Shown: one piece after another, positions 31,833 through 41,004 of the stretch
Position numbering within the stretch: the first letter of the stretch is position 1
Layout: each line of letters opens with the position of its first letter
Origin: Lachnospiraceae bacterium
Lineage (GTDB): Bacteria; Bacillota; Clostridia; Lachnospirales; Lachnospiraceae
Assembly (NCBI GenBank): GCA_017521195.1
Contig: JAFXGP010000112.1
Span: forward strand, 1 to 42,111
Direction of reading: 5' to 3'
DNA length: 42,111 bases
The notes under the pieces: model-generated
Seen by the model: only the letters and a program-made list of their open reading frames with translations
Database searches by the model: none
Told to the model about the DNA's origin: nothing
Program-made: the position numbers and the translations under genes

Positions 31833-32942
31833 ATGAAAAGAAAAATTGCAAAAGTATTGGTGGCAGGTTTGATCGGCTTGCAGCTGATCGGCTGTTCCAA
31901 TCAGAAGGAAGAGAATACAGAAGAAGTCAAAGAAATATATTTTGAAGAGATTAATGCAGATGAATATGTTACTTTGGGAGAGTACAAAGGACTTCAGGCG
32001 GTGAATAACCGGCAGACTATTACTGATGAAGAGGTAGATAGTTACATTGAATATTTGCTGGCCATGACTCCGGGCGAAAAGGAAGAAATAACAGACCGTG
32101 ATGTGGTAGAAAACGGAGATGTAGCCAATATCGATTACGTTGGTAAAAAAGATGGTGTGGCTTTTGACGGCGGAACGGCTGAAGGTTATGATTTGGGAAT
32201 TGGTTCCGGTTCTTTTATTCCCGGATTTGAAGAAGGTCTCGTAGGAGTGAAGGTTGGGGAAACTGTAGATTTGGAATTAACTTTTCCGGAAAACTATGGG
32301 GCAGCGGATCTTGCCGGAGCTGAAGTTGTGTTTATGGTAACTGTAAATAGTATCTCTAAAGAAATCAAACCGGAATTTAATGATGATTTTGTAGCCGGTC
32401 TTGGTATTGAAAATGTATCTACAACAGAAGAATATCATGCATATTTGAAGAAGGCTATGGAAGAAAACGAAAAGGCATATGCTTTACAGGAAGTGCAGAC
32501 ACAGTTGTTAACATTGGCAACTGAGAATGCTACTGTATCAGGAAGACCTCAGGAGTTGGTGGATAAATTCTATCAGATTAACATTAATAATATGACTTAT
32601 GAAGCTTCTTCATATGGTATGGATTTGATGAGTTATGTAAGTGCAATGTATGGCCTGGATGAGGAAGGGTTTGAGGCAGAAACAGTTGCGGCAGCAGAGG
32701 AGTCTGCAGTGCAGGCTTTGGTTTGCCTTAAAATTGCAAAAGATGAAAATATTGTAGTTACGGAAGAAGATGTGGAAGCGGCGATAGAAAATGATTATGC
32801 GGCATACGGTTATCCAAGCATAGATGATTTCAAAGCAGCGGTGGACATGAATAAATACAAAGATAGCTTACTTTTAAATAAAGTAGTGGATTTTTTGATG
32901 GAAAATGCTACAATTACAGAAGTACCTGAAATAACAGAATAA
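31833..32942 (+). CDS. Trigger-factor-like FKBP peptidyl-prolyl isomerase lipoprotein
   Basis: 369 aa. Signal peptide with lipobox LIGC (Cys22). The FKBP domain (about 85-165) contains VANIDYVGKKDGVAFDGGTA and FIPGFEEGLVGVKVGE, followed by a trigger-factor C-terminal-like helical region (about 190-360), with the ribosome-binding N-domain absent. It probably folds secreted proteins outside the membrane. Start ATG 31833 follows TGAGGAGTTTT; an in-frame ATG at 31806 has no site and would spoil the signal peptide. Confidence 0.88.
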   Translation: MKRKIAKVLVAGLIGLQLIGCSNQKEENTEEVKEIYFEEINADEYVTLGEYKGLQAVNNRQTITDEEVDSYIEYLLAMTPGEKEEITDRDVVENGDVANIDYVGKKDGVAFDGGTAEGYDLGIGSGSFIPGFEEGLVGVKVGETVDLELTFPENYGAADLAGAEVVFMVTVNSISKEIKPEFNDDFVAGLGIENVSTTEEYHAYLKKAMEENEKAYALQEVQTQLLTLATENATVSGRPQELVDKFYQININNMTYEASSYGMDLMSYVSAMYGLDEEGFEAETVAAAEESAVQALVCLKIAKDENIVVTEEDVEAAIENDYAAYGYPSIDDFKAAVDMNKYKDSLLLNKVVDFLMENATITEVPEITE

Positions 32943-33010
32943 ATTAGAGCATAATGGCATTCGTGAAAAAGGGATGACAGAAAAGATACAAAAGATTTGA
33001 GGAGGCTAAT

Positions 33011-34405
33011 ATGGAATTGACAAGTGTAAAAGAATTGTATAGAAACCGTGAAAGTTATATTGATAAAAAAATAACTGTAGGCGGTTGGGTAAGAGGAAAC
33101 CGTGACTCTAAGACTTTCGGATTCTTAGTAGTGAATGACGGAACATTTTTTGAAACCTTACAGGTAGTGTACTCAGCGGATAAAATTAACAACTTTGAAG
33201 AAATTGCAAAATTAAACGTAGGTGCAGCAGTTATCGTAACCGGTACTATTGTTGCTACACCAAATGCAAAACAGCCATTTGAAATGCAGGCAGAAGAAGT
33301 ATTTGTGGAAGGTACATCCACAGCAGATTATCCGTTACAGAAAAAACGTCATAGCTTTGAATATCTTCGTACTATTTCCCACCTTCGTGCCAGAACAAAC
33401 ACATTCCAGGCAGTATTCCGTGTTCGTTCCATGGCAGCATATGCAATTCACAAATTCTTCCAGGAAAGAGAATTTGTATATGTAAACACACCACTTATTA
33501 CAGGAAGTGACTGTGAAGGTGCAGGAGAGATGTTCCAGGTAACAACTCTTGATTTAAATGAGGTTCCTAAAACAGAAGACGGTAAAGTAGATTTCTCTCA
33601 GGATTTCTTCGGGAAACCTGCAAATCTTACCGTAAGTGGTCAGTTAAACGGCGAAACTTATGCGTTTGCATTTAAGAATATCTATACTTTCGGACCTACA
33701 TTCCGTGCGGAAAACTCTAACACAACACGTCATGCGGCAGAATTCTGGATGATTGAGCCTGAAATGTGTTTTGCAGACTTAAAAGACGATATGATGTTGG
33801 CAGAATCCATGATTAAATATGTAATCCGTTATGTATTGGAAAATGCACCGGAAGAAATGAGCTTCTTCAACCAGTTCGTAGATAAAGGCTTAATTGAAAG
33901 ATTAAATCATGTAGTAAATTCTGATTTTGGTCATGTGACTTACACAGATGCTATCAAGATTTTGGAAAAACACAATGACGAATTTGATTATAAAGTATAC
34001 TGGGGATGTGATTTACAGACAGAACACGAAAGATTCTTAACAGAAAAAGAATTTAAACGTCCTGTATTCGTAACCGATTATCCAAAGGAAATCAAAGCTT
34101 TCTATATGAAGCTCAATGAAGACGGAAAAACAGTAGCTGCTATGGATTGTTTAGTTCCGGGTATCGGTGAAATCATCGGAGGAAGCCAGAGAGAAGATAA
34201 TCTGGAATTATTGGAAGCAAGAATGGATGAACTTGGACTTAACAAAGAAGACTATGGATTCTATCTTGATCTTAGAAGATATGGTTCTGCACGTCATGCA
34301 GGATTCGGTCTTGGATTTGAACGCTGCGTAATGTACTTAACAGGTATGAGCAACATCCGTGACGTAATTCCTTTCCCAAGAACAGTAAATAACTGTGAAT
34401 TATAA
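33011..34405 (+). CDS. asnS: Asparaginyl-tRNA synthetase
   Basis: 464 aa class IIb synthetase. N-terminal OB fold (about 15-110, [20 protein letters not shown]), motif 2 region [22 protein letters not shown], and motif 3 [26 protein letters not shown] at the C-terminus. [13 protein letters not shown] favours asparagine over aspartate specificity. Start ATG 33011 after TTGAGGAGGCTAAT. The 68-nt upstream gap leaves no space for a T-box. Confidence 0.97.
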   Translation: MELTSVKELYRNRESYIDKKITVGGWVRGNRDSKTFGFLVVNDGTFFETLQVVYSADKINNFEEIAKLNVGAAVIVTGTIVATPNAKQPFEMQAEEVFVEGTSTADYPLQKKRHSFEYLRTISHLRARTNTFQAVFRVRSMAAYAIHKFFQEREFVYVNTPLITGSDCEGAGEMFQVTTLDLNEVPKTEDGKVDFSQDFFGKPANLTVSGQLNGETYAFAFKNIYTFGPTFRAENSNTTRHAAEFWMIEPEMCFADLKDDMMLAESMIKYVIRYVLENAPEEMSFFNQFVDKGLIERLNHVVNSDFGHVTYTDAIKILEKHNDEFDYKVYWGCDLQTEHERFLTEKEFKRPVFVTDYPKEIKAFYMKLNEDGKTVAAMDCLVPGIGEIIGGSQREDNLELLEARMDELGLNKEDYGFYLDLRRYGSARHAGFGLGFERCVMYLTGMSNIRDVIPFPRTVNNCEL

Positions 34406-34418
34406 GAATTAATAAAAA

Positions 34419-34438
34419 CGGCGCCTTATATGGCGCCG
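34419..34438. terminator. Bidirectional terminator between asnS and ktrA
   Basis: CGGCGCC (34419-34425) pairs with GGCGCCG (34432-34438), a GC-rich 7-bp stem with T-rich exits on both strands. Confidence 0.8.
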
Positions 34439-34441
34439 CCT

Positions 34442-35092
34442 TTATTTTAATTTGTTTAGTTTGGATGCATTGGCAATAACGATGAGCTTCATTGATTTTT
34501 CCAAAGGTTGTTTTGGATCAATATTAGCGCAGACGTTATTATTTTGGATAATCGCAACAACGTTTATGGAATATTTTTGTCTGAGGTTCAGTTCTAGCAG
34601 AGTTTTTCCTACCCACTCATCTCTGACATCAAGCTCTATCATAGAAACATCTTTAGATAATTCCATGATATCAATAAAACCATGACTGAGAAGATTTTTA
34701 GCTAATCTGGTGCCGGATTCGCGTTCAGGGAACACTACATGATCTGCGCCGACTTTACTTAAGATTTTACAGTTCATTTCGTTGGAACATTTGGCGATTA
34801 CGGTTGGAACACCTACCTCTTTGCACAGCATGGTTGCCATAACGCTGGCTTCCAGATTAGTTGCCATGGCTATGATTACAACATCCATATTGGCAATACC
34901 AAGCTGCTTGATAACCTCTTCGTCAGTGACATCGGCACATTTGCAAAAAGGGATTTCGGCAATGGCATCATTTACAATATCTTCATGAATGTCAACGGCT
35001 AAAACTTCGGCACCATTTTCTACAAGTTCTTTTGCTACAGCGATTCCATATCTTCCAAGTCCTAAAACTGCATAGGATTTTTTTGCACTCAT
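34442..35092 (-). CDS. ktrA: KtrA/TrkA-type potassium channel regulatory subunit
   Basis: 216 aa with a single RCK module: Rossmann motif GLGRYGIAVAKEL (about 10-22) ending in acidic Asp34, then an RCK_C domain (about 135-215). KtrA rings gate KtrB in response to nucleotides; some bind c-di-AMP through RCK_C. The gene follows ktrB on the same strand with a 24-nt gap. Confidence 0.92.
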   Translation of the reverse strand: MSAKKSYAVLGLGRYGIAVAKELVENGAEVLAVDIHEDIVNDAIAEIPFCKCADVTDEEVIKQLGIANMDVVIIAMATNLEASVMATMLCKEVGVPTVIAKCSNEMNCKILSKVGADHVVFPERESGTRLAKNLLSHGFIDIMELSKDVSMIELDVRDEWVGKTLLELNLRQKYSINVVAIIQNNNVCANIDPKQPLEKSMKLIVIANASKLNKLK

Positions 35093-35116
35093 TATTTTAT
35101 TTCCTTTCTCTGTATA

Positions 35117-36478
35117 TTATCCGATACTTATTTCTTCTGTTGGATTTTTGATGATATTTCTATTCTTCCTTTTGGTATTAAATGCCAGTAATAGGGAGAT
35201 TGGTCCTACGCGTCCCAGATACATGGTGATAATGATGATGATTTTTCCCCATAGATTTAAGGAGGAAGTTAAGTTTCTGGTAAGACCAACGGTGGCAGTG
35301 GCACTCATTGTTTCATATACGATATCAAGAGCATTGGCATCGGTAACTGCAGACAGCAATATGGTTGAAGTAAACATAACCATGAAGGATACACTGGTTA
35401 CCGCAACAGCTTTGCTGATGGCTTGTTTTGAGATGGTTCTGTGAAAAAGAACCACATTGTCGTTGTTTTTGATAGTTGCCAATGCAGAGGTGAGTAACAC
35501 TACAATGGTAACGGTTTTGACTCCGCCGGCCGTTCCTACAGGAGAACCTCCGATAAACATCAAAAGCAGGGAAACAAATGCAGAGGCATTTGTCAGGTTT
35601 TGCTGAGGGACGGTTGCAAATCCTGCCGTTCTTGTGGTTACGGATTGAAAGAAAGAAGCCTGTAATTTGTCGAAAAACGAGTAATCTGCGATGGTAAGCG
35701 GATTGTTGTATTCGAATATAAAGAACAGGAATGTTCCGGACAGGATAAGAATACCGGTTGCGGAAAGAGCAATCTTGCTGTGAAGCGTCAGACTGTTGAA
35801 ACATTTCCATTTTTGATGTTTTATTTTTTTTAATACCTGAAGCAAATCCCACCAGACAATATATCCGAGACCGCCAAGTATAATTAAAGAGCAGGTTGTT
35901 ATATTTATAATAGGATTTAAGGCATATGCACATAAACTATCTTCTGATAAGATATCAATTCCGGCATTGCAAAAAGCAGATACTGAGTTAAATATAGATA
36001 TCCATATTCCTTTAGAACCGAATTCAGGAACAAATACCGTCATGTAAAGAAGGGCTCCCATGCCTTCAACAATAAGGGTTCCGATAAGTACTTTTTTTAC
36101 AAATTTTACCAGACCGGATAAGGTATTAAGGTTGAAGGCGTCCTGTATAAGGATTCGGTCTCCGATTCCAATTTTTCTGTGTAATCCAATCAGCAGTCCG
36201 AACATAATTGTAATGATGCCAAGACCACCGATTTGAATCAAAATCAATATGATAATCTGGCCGAAAGTACTCCATGTGGATACAGTTGGTAAGGTTACAA
36301 GTCCGGTTACACATACAGATGTGGTTGCTGTGAATAATGCATCAATATATGGAATGGCTTCGTTTGTGGCGGAACTGACAGGCAAAGCCAGCAGTATGCT
36401 GCCTACTAATATTGCTAAGAAAAAACTAAACATAACTGTCTGCGTGGTAGACAGTTTAGAAGGAAACTTTCTTTTCAT
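35117..36478 (-). CDS. ktrB: KtrB-type potassium transporter
   Basis: 453 aa membrane protein with repeated TM-pore-TM units; filter-like segments include TTSVCVTGL (about 52), SAFCNAGI and TRTAGFATV. It moves potassium with sodium. The adjacent KtrA makes a complete Ktr system. Start is the ATG complementary to 36476-36478 preceded by AAAGGCTTG. It reads away from the trkA-trkH genes, so two uptake systems are back to back. Confidence 0.92.
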   Translation of the reverse strand: MKRKFPSKLSTTQTVMFSFFLAILVGSILLALPVSSATNEAIPYIDALFTATTSVCVTGLVTLPTVSTWSTFGQIIILILIQIGGLGIITIMFGLLIGLHRKIGIGDRILIQDAFNLNTLSGLVKFVKKVLIGTLIVEGMGALLYMTVFVPEFGSKGIWISIFNSVSAFCNAGIDILSEDSLCAYALNPIINITTCSLIILGGLGYIVWWDLLQVLKKIKHQKWKCFNSLTLHSKIALSATGILILSGTFLFFIFEYNNPLTIADYSFFDKLQASFFQSVTTRTAGFATVPQQNLTNASAFVSLLLMFIGGSPVGTAGGVKTVTIVVLLTSALATIKNNDNVVLFHRTISKQAISKAVAVTSVSFMVMFTSTILLSAVTDANALDIVYETMSATATVGLTRNLTSSLNLWGKIIIIITMYLGRVGPISLLLAFNTKRKNRNIIKNPTEEISIG

Positions 36479-36653
36479 AATTCAAGCCTTTCTGTCTTTG
36501 ACGAAAACTTTATTATCCCATTAGAAATATATTCCGCGGTTTAATCTATGCTTTCGTTGATTATCATTATAACACGATTTCACGATTTGAGTTATTTTAT
36601 ATTTATGAAATTTGAGAAATGGGATATGAAATAAATGTATTGATGGAATTATC

Positions 36654-36683
36654 TTGGCATTTATGATAGCAAAGTGGTATAAT
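36654..36683 (+). promoter_or_regulatory. Promoter of trkA-trkH
   Basis: TTGGCA (36654-36659), 18-bp spacer, TATAAT (36678-36683) with an extended -10 TGG just upstream. A tandem CACGATTT repeat (36573-36588) and a minus-strand TATAAT (36571-36566) lie in the same intergenic region, the latter likely for ktrB. Confidence 0.65.
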
Positions 36684-36716
36684 CCCATTAGCATATTTAA
36701 AAATTTGGAGGACGTT

Positions 36717-38105
36717 ATGTTCAAACGAAAAAATGAACAGCCTATGGGGTTAAAAATTATTGTTGTAGGTTGTGGAAAAGTAGGCGCCACCTTGGTGGAG
36801 CAGTTGGTAATGGAAGGTCATGATGTTACTGTGATAGATACTAACATTTCCAAAATAGAAGAGCTTACTAATCTTTATGATATAATGGGCGTGGAAGGAA
36901 ATGGTGCCAGCTATAGTGTGCAGATGGAAGCGGGAATTGAAAGCACGGATCTTTTGATTGCAGTTACCGGCTCTGATGAATTAAATCTTTTATGCTGTAC
37001 TATTGCAAAACAGGTGGCTGACTGTGCAGCCATTGCCAGAGTACGTACCCCTGATTACAGCCGGGAAATTGGTTATTTGAGGGAAAAATTGGGACTTGCT
37101 ATGATTATCAATCCGGAAATGGAAGCGGCATTGGAAATGGCCAGAATTCTGTATTTACCTACAGCATTGAAAGTGAGTCCTTTTGCTCATGGACAAGCCG
37201 AATTGATTCAATTTAAGATTCCGGAAGGAAATATTTTGGATGGCATTACACTTGCTCAGCTTTCTTCTAAAGTACCAAACAGAGTATTGGTTTGCGGCAT
37301 TGAACGTGATGGAAAGGTGGAGATTCCATCCGGTATGTCAGAAATGAGAGCAGGAGATGTTATTTCTTTTGTTGCTCAGCGAGCTACTATTAAAAATTTT
37401 ATGCAGAATATTTCTATTAAAAGTACCAAAGTAAAAAATACGATGATTATTGGTGGTGGAAAGGCAGCATTTTATCTTGCCAGCAGATTGTTGCATATGG
37501 GAATATCTGTAAAAATTATTGAGCAGGATCGAAAACGTTGTGAAGAATTAAGCGTTCTTTTGCCTAAAGCAATTATTATTAACGGAGATGGAACTGATGC
37601 AGAATTATTAAAAGAAGAAGGTATTGATGCTGTAGAATCCTTTGTACCATTGACGGGATTAGATGAAGAAAATATTATGTTAACCCTGCACGCACGTCAG
37701 CTTTCCGATGCTAAGGTTATTACTAAGATTAATCGATTGGCATTTAAAAATGTAATTGCAGAACTGAATTTAGGAAGCGTTATTTATCCGCGATTGATTA
37801 CTTCGGAATCTATCATTGCGTATGTGCGTGCTAAAAGAGCTTCTATCGACAGCAATATAGAAACTTTGTATCATTTGTTTGATGGACGTGTAGAAGCTAT
37901 CGAGTTTAGTATAGATGAAGCTTCCAGAGTAACGGATATTCCTTTGATGAATCTGAAACTTAAGGAACAGGTTCTGGTGGCCTTTATTAATCGTAACGGA
38001 CAGATTATTTTACCAAGCGGACAGGATTCCATTCAAGTTGGTGACACTGTTATGATAGTAACAACTCATCATGGTTTTGATGAGATTGAAGATATCTTAA
38101 GATAG
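36717..38105 (+). CDS. trkA: TrkA, two-RCK potassium uptake regulatory protein
   Basis: 462 aa with two tandem RCK modules: first Rossmann IVVGCGKVGATLVEQL (about 14-30) with VID at the strand end, second IIGGGKAAFYLASRL (about 242-256) with IIEQD. Each is followed by an RCK_C domain. The duplicated form is typical of Trk-type systems. ATG 36717 follows TTTGGAGGACGTT. trkH starts 10 nt after the stop. Confidence 0.94.
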   Translation: MFKRKNEQPMGLKIIVVGCGKVGATLVEQLVMEGHDVTVIDTNISKIEELTNLYDIMGVEGNGASYSVQMEAGIESTDLLIAVTGSDELNLLCCTIAKQVADCAAIARVRTPDYSREIGYLREKLGLAMIINPEMEAALEMARILYLPTALKVSPFAHGQAELIQFKIPEGNILDGITLAQLSSKVPNRVLVCGIERDGKVEIPSGMSEMRAGDVISFVAQRATIKNFMQNISIKSTKVKNTMIIGGGKAAFYLASRLLHMGISVKIIEQDRKRCEELSVLLPKAIIINGDGTDAELLKEEGIDAVESFVPLTGLDEENIMLTLHARQLSDAKVITKINRLAFKNVIAELNLGSVIYPRLITSESIIAYVRAKRASIDSNIETLYHLFDGRVEAIEFSIDEASRVTDIPLMNLKLKEQVLVAFINRNGQIILPSGQDSIQVGDTVMIVTTHHGFDEIEDILR

Positions 38106-38115
38106 GAGAGTTGTT

Positions 38116-39573
38116 ATGAATACATCTATGATCCGTTATATCTTGGGAAATATTCTGAAATTACAGGCTTTATTTTTAGTATTGCCATTGATTACTGCAC
38201 TAGTGTATGGAGAAGATACATTTACTGCATATGTCATAATCGCCTTTTCCTGTTTAGTGTTAGGTTTTATGATGACATTAAGAAAACCGGAGGACCATGT
38301 TTTTTATCTAAAAGAAGGGTGTGTGGCAACGGCTTTAAGCTGGATTGTACTTAGTATTTCAGGAGCATTTCCTTTTGTGTTAACAGGAGAAATTCCCCAC
38401 TTTATAGATGCTTTATTTGAAACGGCATCCGGATTTACTACAACAGGTTCCAGTATTTTGTCAGATGTGGAGGCGCTTTCCCGAAGTTCACTGATGTGGA
38501 GAGATTTTACCCACTGGGTAGGAGGAATGGGAGTTCTTGTTTTTTTGTTAGCGGTAATTCCCATGAGCGGCGGTTCCAATATCAACCTTATGAAAGCGGA
38601 ATCACCGGGACCTTCAGTAGGGAAATTAGTTCCTAAAATCCGCTCTACAGCCAGAATATTGTATATGATTTATATTGGCTTAGGGATTCTTATGTTTCTA
38701 TTACTGATTTGCGGGAAAATGCCGGTTTTCGATGCACTTACCACAGTGTTTGGTACTGCGGGAACCGGAGGATTTGGTATAAAAAATGACAGTATAGCAA
38801 GTTATTCCCCATACATTCAGTGGGTAATTACTATTTTTATGCTTTTGTTTGGTGTAAACTTTAATGCTTATTATTTAATTCTATTCCGGAATGCAAAGAA
38901 AGCATTTAAGATAGAAGAAGTCAGATGGTATTTTACCATTATTTTACTTTCAGTATTTGTGATTTTTACAGACTTGATGCAGTTTTATCCCACACTTGGG
39001 GATGCTGTGAGAGACTCCTTCTTTCAGGTTGCTTCTATTATTACTACCACCGGTTTTGCTACTGCGGACTTCAACTTGTGGTCTGCTACCAGTAAAAGCA
39101 CGTTGGTATTACTCATGTTTATCGGGGCATGTGCCGGAAGTACCGGCGGTGGATTAAAGGTGTCGCGATTGATTATATTAATCAAAACTATTTTTAAAGA
39201 ATTGACTTCTTACACACATCCGAAGAGTATTGTGAAGATTAAAATGGACGACAAACCTATAGAACATGAAGTGGTACGTTCAGCCAATGTATATTTTATT
39301 ACCTACATGATTATTTTTGTGGTTTCCGTATTCTGCCTGACTTTTGAAAATATTGATTTAATCTCTGTTTTTACGGCAGTTGCGGCTACCTTTAATAATA
39401 TTGGTCCGGGGCTGGAAATGGTAGGGCCAACTGCTAACTTTGGTCATTTTAGTGATTTTTCTAAACTGGTGATGATATTTGATATGCTGGCAGGACGTTT
39501 GGAATTATTCCCACTGTTGATGTTGTTCCATCCGGAGATTTGGCGAGATACTATTAAAAGAAAATTAAAATAA
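38116..39573 (+). CDS. trkH: TrkH-type potassium transporter
   Basis: 485 aa, polytopic. Filter-like repeats include ASGFTTTGSSIL, GTAGTGGFGIKN, TTTGFATAD and FNNIGPG, one per pore unit. A TrkH superfamily member partnering the adjacent TrkA. Start ATG 38116 after AGGAGAGTTGTT. The terminator downstream also contains the spoIIID promoter. Confidence 0.94.
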   Translation: MNTSMIRYILGNILKLQALFLVLPLITALVYGEDTFTAYVIIAFSCLVLGFMMTLRKPEDHVFYLKEGCVATALSWIVLSISGAFPFVLTGEIPHFIDALFETASGFTTTGSSILSDVEALSRSSLMWRDFTHWVGGMGVLVFLLAVIPMSGGSNINLMKAESPGPSVGKLVPKIRSTARILYMIYIGLGILMFLLLICGKMPVFDALTTVFGTAGTGGFGIKNDSIASYSPYIQWVITIFMLLFGVNFNAYYLILFRNAKKAFKIEEVRWYFTIILLSVFVIFTDLMQFYPTLGDAVRDSFFQVASIITTTGFATADFNLWSATSKSTLVLLMFIGACAGSTGGGLKVSRLIILIKTIFKELTSYTHPKSIVKIKMDDKPIEHEVVRSANVYFITYMIIFVVSVFCLTFENIDLISVFTAVAATFNNIGPGLEMVGPTANFGHFSDFSKLVMIFDMLAGRLELFPLLMLFHPEIWRDTIKRKLK

Positions 39574-39574
39574 A

Positions 39575-39603
39575 ACATATATGATTTATCCTCTGCATAC
39601 AAT
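39575..39603 (+). promoter_or_regulatory. Sigma-E promoter of spoIIID
   Basis: ACATATA (39575-39581), 14-bp spacer, CATACAAT (39596-39603). The -10 is a full match to CATACANT. spoIIID is a known sigma-E gene in B. subtilis. Start near 39610, inside the loop of the trkH terminator. Confidence 0.8.
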
Positions 39604-39633
39604 GTAAAAACACATAATGCAGGGGATTTTTTT
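39588..39633 (+). terminator. trkH terminator whose 3' arm holds the spoIIID RBS
   Basis: ATCCTCTGCAT (39588-39598) pairs with ATGCAGGGGAT (39617-39627), one G-T wobble, 18-nt loop, then seven T to 39633. The RBS AGGGGA is in the 3' arm and the start codon TTG (39632) overlaps the T-run. Confidence 0.85.
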
Positions 39634-39880
39634 GAAAGAATATATCGAAGAAAGGGTGCTTTTAATCGCCCATTACATTATTGATAACAATGCTACTGTA
39701 CGGCAGGCGGCCAAACATTTTGGGATTAGTAAGTCTACGGTACATAAAGATACAACAGAACGCCTGGAACAATTAAATCCTGCCTTGGCACAGAGTGCCA
39801 GAAAGGTTCTTAATGTCAATAAATCGCAGCGCCATATACGAGGCGGTATGGCCACAAAAGAGAAATATCTTCACAAATAA
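39632..39880 (+). CDS. spoIIID: Sporulation transcriptional regulator SpoIIID
   Basis: 82 aa DNA-binding protein switching mother-cell genes between sigma-E and sigma-K stages. The helix-turn-helix QAAKHFGISKSTVHKDTTERL and the C-terminal basic RHIRGGMATKEKY are diagnostic. The TTG at 39632 is chosen because it aligns with the family N-terminus (KEYIEERV) and lies five nt after AGGGGA; an ATG at 39617 lies in the hairpin arm and would add five residues. The sigma-E promoter lies directly upstream. Confidence 0.93.
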   Translation: MKEYIEERVLLIAHYIIDNNATVRQAAKHFGISKSTVHKDTTERLEQLNPALAQSARKVLNVNKSQRHIRGGMATKEKYLHK

Positions 39881-39884
39881 AAAA

Positions 39885-39942
39885 ACTCCGTGACAGCATC
39901 GGAACACAGTGATAAAAAAGTGTAATCCGGGTGTCGCGGAGT
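39885..39942 (-). terminator. Long interrupted hairpin, likely terminator of the AraC-type gene
   Basis: ACTCCGTGACA (39885-39895) pairs with TGTCGCGGAGT (39932-39942); inside, CGGAACAC (39900-39907) pairs with GTGT and TCCG (39920-39929) around a 2-nt bulge. On the minus strand it exits into TTTTTTATTTG. The plus-strand exit has no T-run. Confidence 0.65.
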
Positions 39943-40001
39943 GATAAACACAAAATATAGAAGAGTGAAAATAGTTGTATCAAAATATTGACCTATGTAC
40001 A

Positions 40002-40853
40002 TTAAAATTTTGACTTCATAAATTGCTTAGGGGTGATGCCTTTGTATTTATGAAAGGTTTTTATGAAGTAACTTTCGTCATTGAAACCACAAGAAATAGC
40101 CACTTCTTTGATGGTAATATCTTTGGTGGACAACATTTCACAAGCACATTCAATTCTATAATAATTCAGATAGTCAATAGGTGTCCTTTCGGTAATACTT
40201 CTAAAATAACGGCAGAAGTATTTGGGGTTCATACCTGCAATTTTAGAAAGAGTCTCTAAAGAAATATTGTTATTGTAATTGTCCGAGATGTACAGTAATA
40301 CATTCTTCATGGAAGCCAGTCTTTCGGATGTCACGTTTTCAAATTTGTACTCTTCATAAAGATGTTCATTAATAATAATACCAAGCAACTGATACAAATA
40401 TCCCTGGACCATAAATTCATACCCTTTTTTCTTACTGGCTAAAGCATTACACAAATCTGTAATTAAAGGTGTGATTTTTGAACTTTTTTCGGATAAAAAG
40501 GTGTGTATGGTAATTTTTCGCTCGATAATATCGCGGATGATTTTGGTACAGGCATGGTTATCCTTTAACAGAATCTGAAGATCGAAAACAACACATTCAT
40601 AAACGCAATCAACAGGAGTGCCTCCGTGGAACATACCACTGGATATAAAAATCACATCCCCGGCATGATATTCTTTGTTGGTTTTTTCCAGATTCAGGTG
40701 GAAAGAACCGGAAATAATATGTATCAGTTCATATTGTGTATGCCAGTGATACTGCATTTCGTATCTGGGACTGTGAGGATTTTGATGATAGTAAGCAATA
40801 GGGAAATTAAAGCTACCCTGGGGAGTTCGCTCCTGATAATCAATATATTTCAT
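40002..40853 (-). CDS. AraC-family transcriptional regulator
   Basis: 283 aa. N-terminal cupin-like sugar-sensing domain (about 20-120; HWHTQYELIHIISG and GDVIFISSGMFHGG) and a C-terminal pair of helix-turn-helix motifs (about 180-283; ISLETLSKIAGMNPKYFCRYFRS and IKEVAISCGFNDESYFIKTFHK). It is divergent from fucI, so a fucose-responsive activator of that gene is the obvious guess. Start is the ATG complementary to 40851-40853 after AAAGGATTTC; upstream in-frame sequence covers the promoter and the fucI start and is not coding. Confidence 0.93.
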   Translation of the reverse strand: MKYIDYQERTPQGSFNFPIAYYHQNPHSPRYEMQYHWHTQYELIHIISGSFHLNLEKTNKEYHAGDVIFISSGMFHGGTPVDCVYECVVFDLQILLKDNHACTKIIRDIIERKITIHTFLSEKSSKITPLITDLCNALASKKKGYEFMVQGYLYQLLGIIINEHLYEEYKFENVTSERLASMKNVLLYISDNYNNNISLETLSKIAGMNPKYFCRYFRSITERTPIDYLNYYRIECACEMLSTKDITIKEVAISCGFNDESYFIKTFHKYKGITPKQFMKSKF

Positions 40854-40904
40854 AATAAGAAATCCTTTCAGCACAAAAAAGTGAATATTGTACAGTTTTT
40901 TTAT

Positions 40905-40933
40905 AGTATAACACTTTTGTTTTAAAAACTCAA
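40905..40933 (-). promoter_or_regulatory. Promoter of the AraC-type gene
   Basis: Minus strand TTGAGT (40933-40928), 17-bp spacer, TATACT (40910-40905). Confidence 0.65.
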
Positions 40934-40970
40934 ATATTATAATATTTCCATACGATATCGCCCTTGGGCG
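40917..40970 (+). promoter_or_regulatory. fucI promoter region with two dyads
   Basis: A TATAAT (40938-40943) sits in a perfect 16-bp palindrome AAATATTATAATATTT (40932-40947), with a poor -35 (TTGTTT, 40917-40922, 15-bp spacer), as expected if an activator is needed. Downstream is CGCCC-TT-GGGCG (40959-40970), a candidate operator or leader hairpin. Confidence 0.4.
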
Positions 40971-41004
40971 TATAAGAAAGATATTATAAGGAGGACTGAT
41001 TATC

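Noticed and set aside
32943-33010. Possible T-box before asnS.
   Set aside because: Only 68 nt lie between the genes and no specifier stem or anti-terminator is visible.
36479-36716. c-di-AMP (ydaO) riboswitch before either potassium operon.
   Set aside because: No conserved ydaO-type core or long paired leader could be found in this region.
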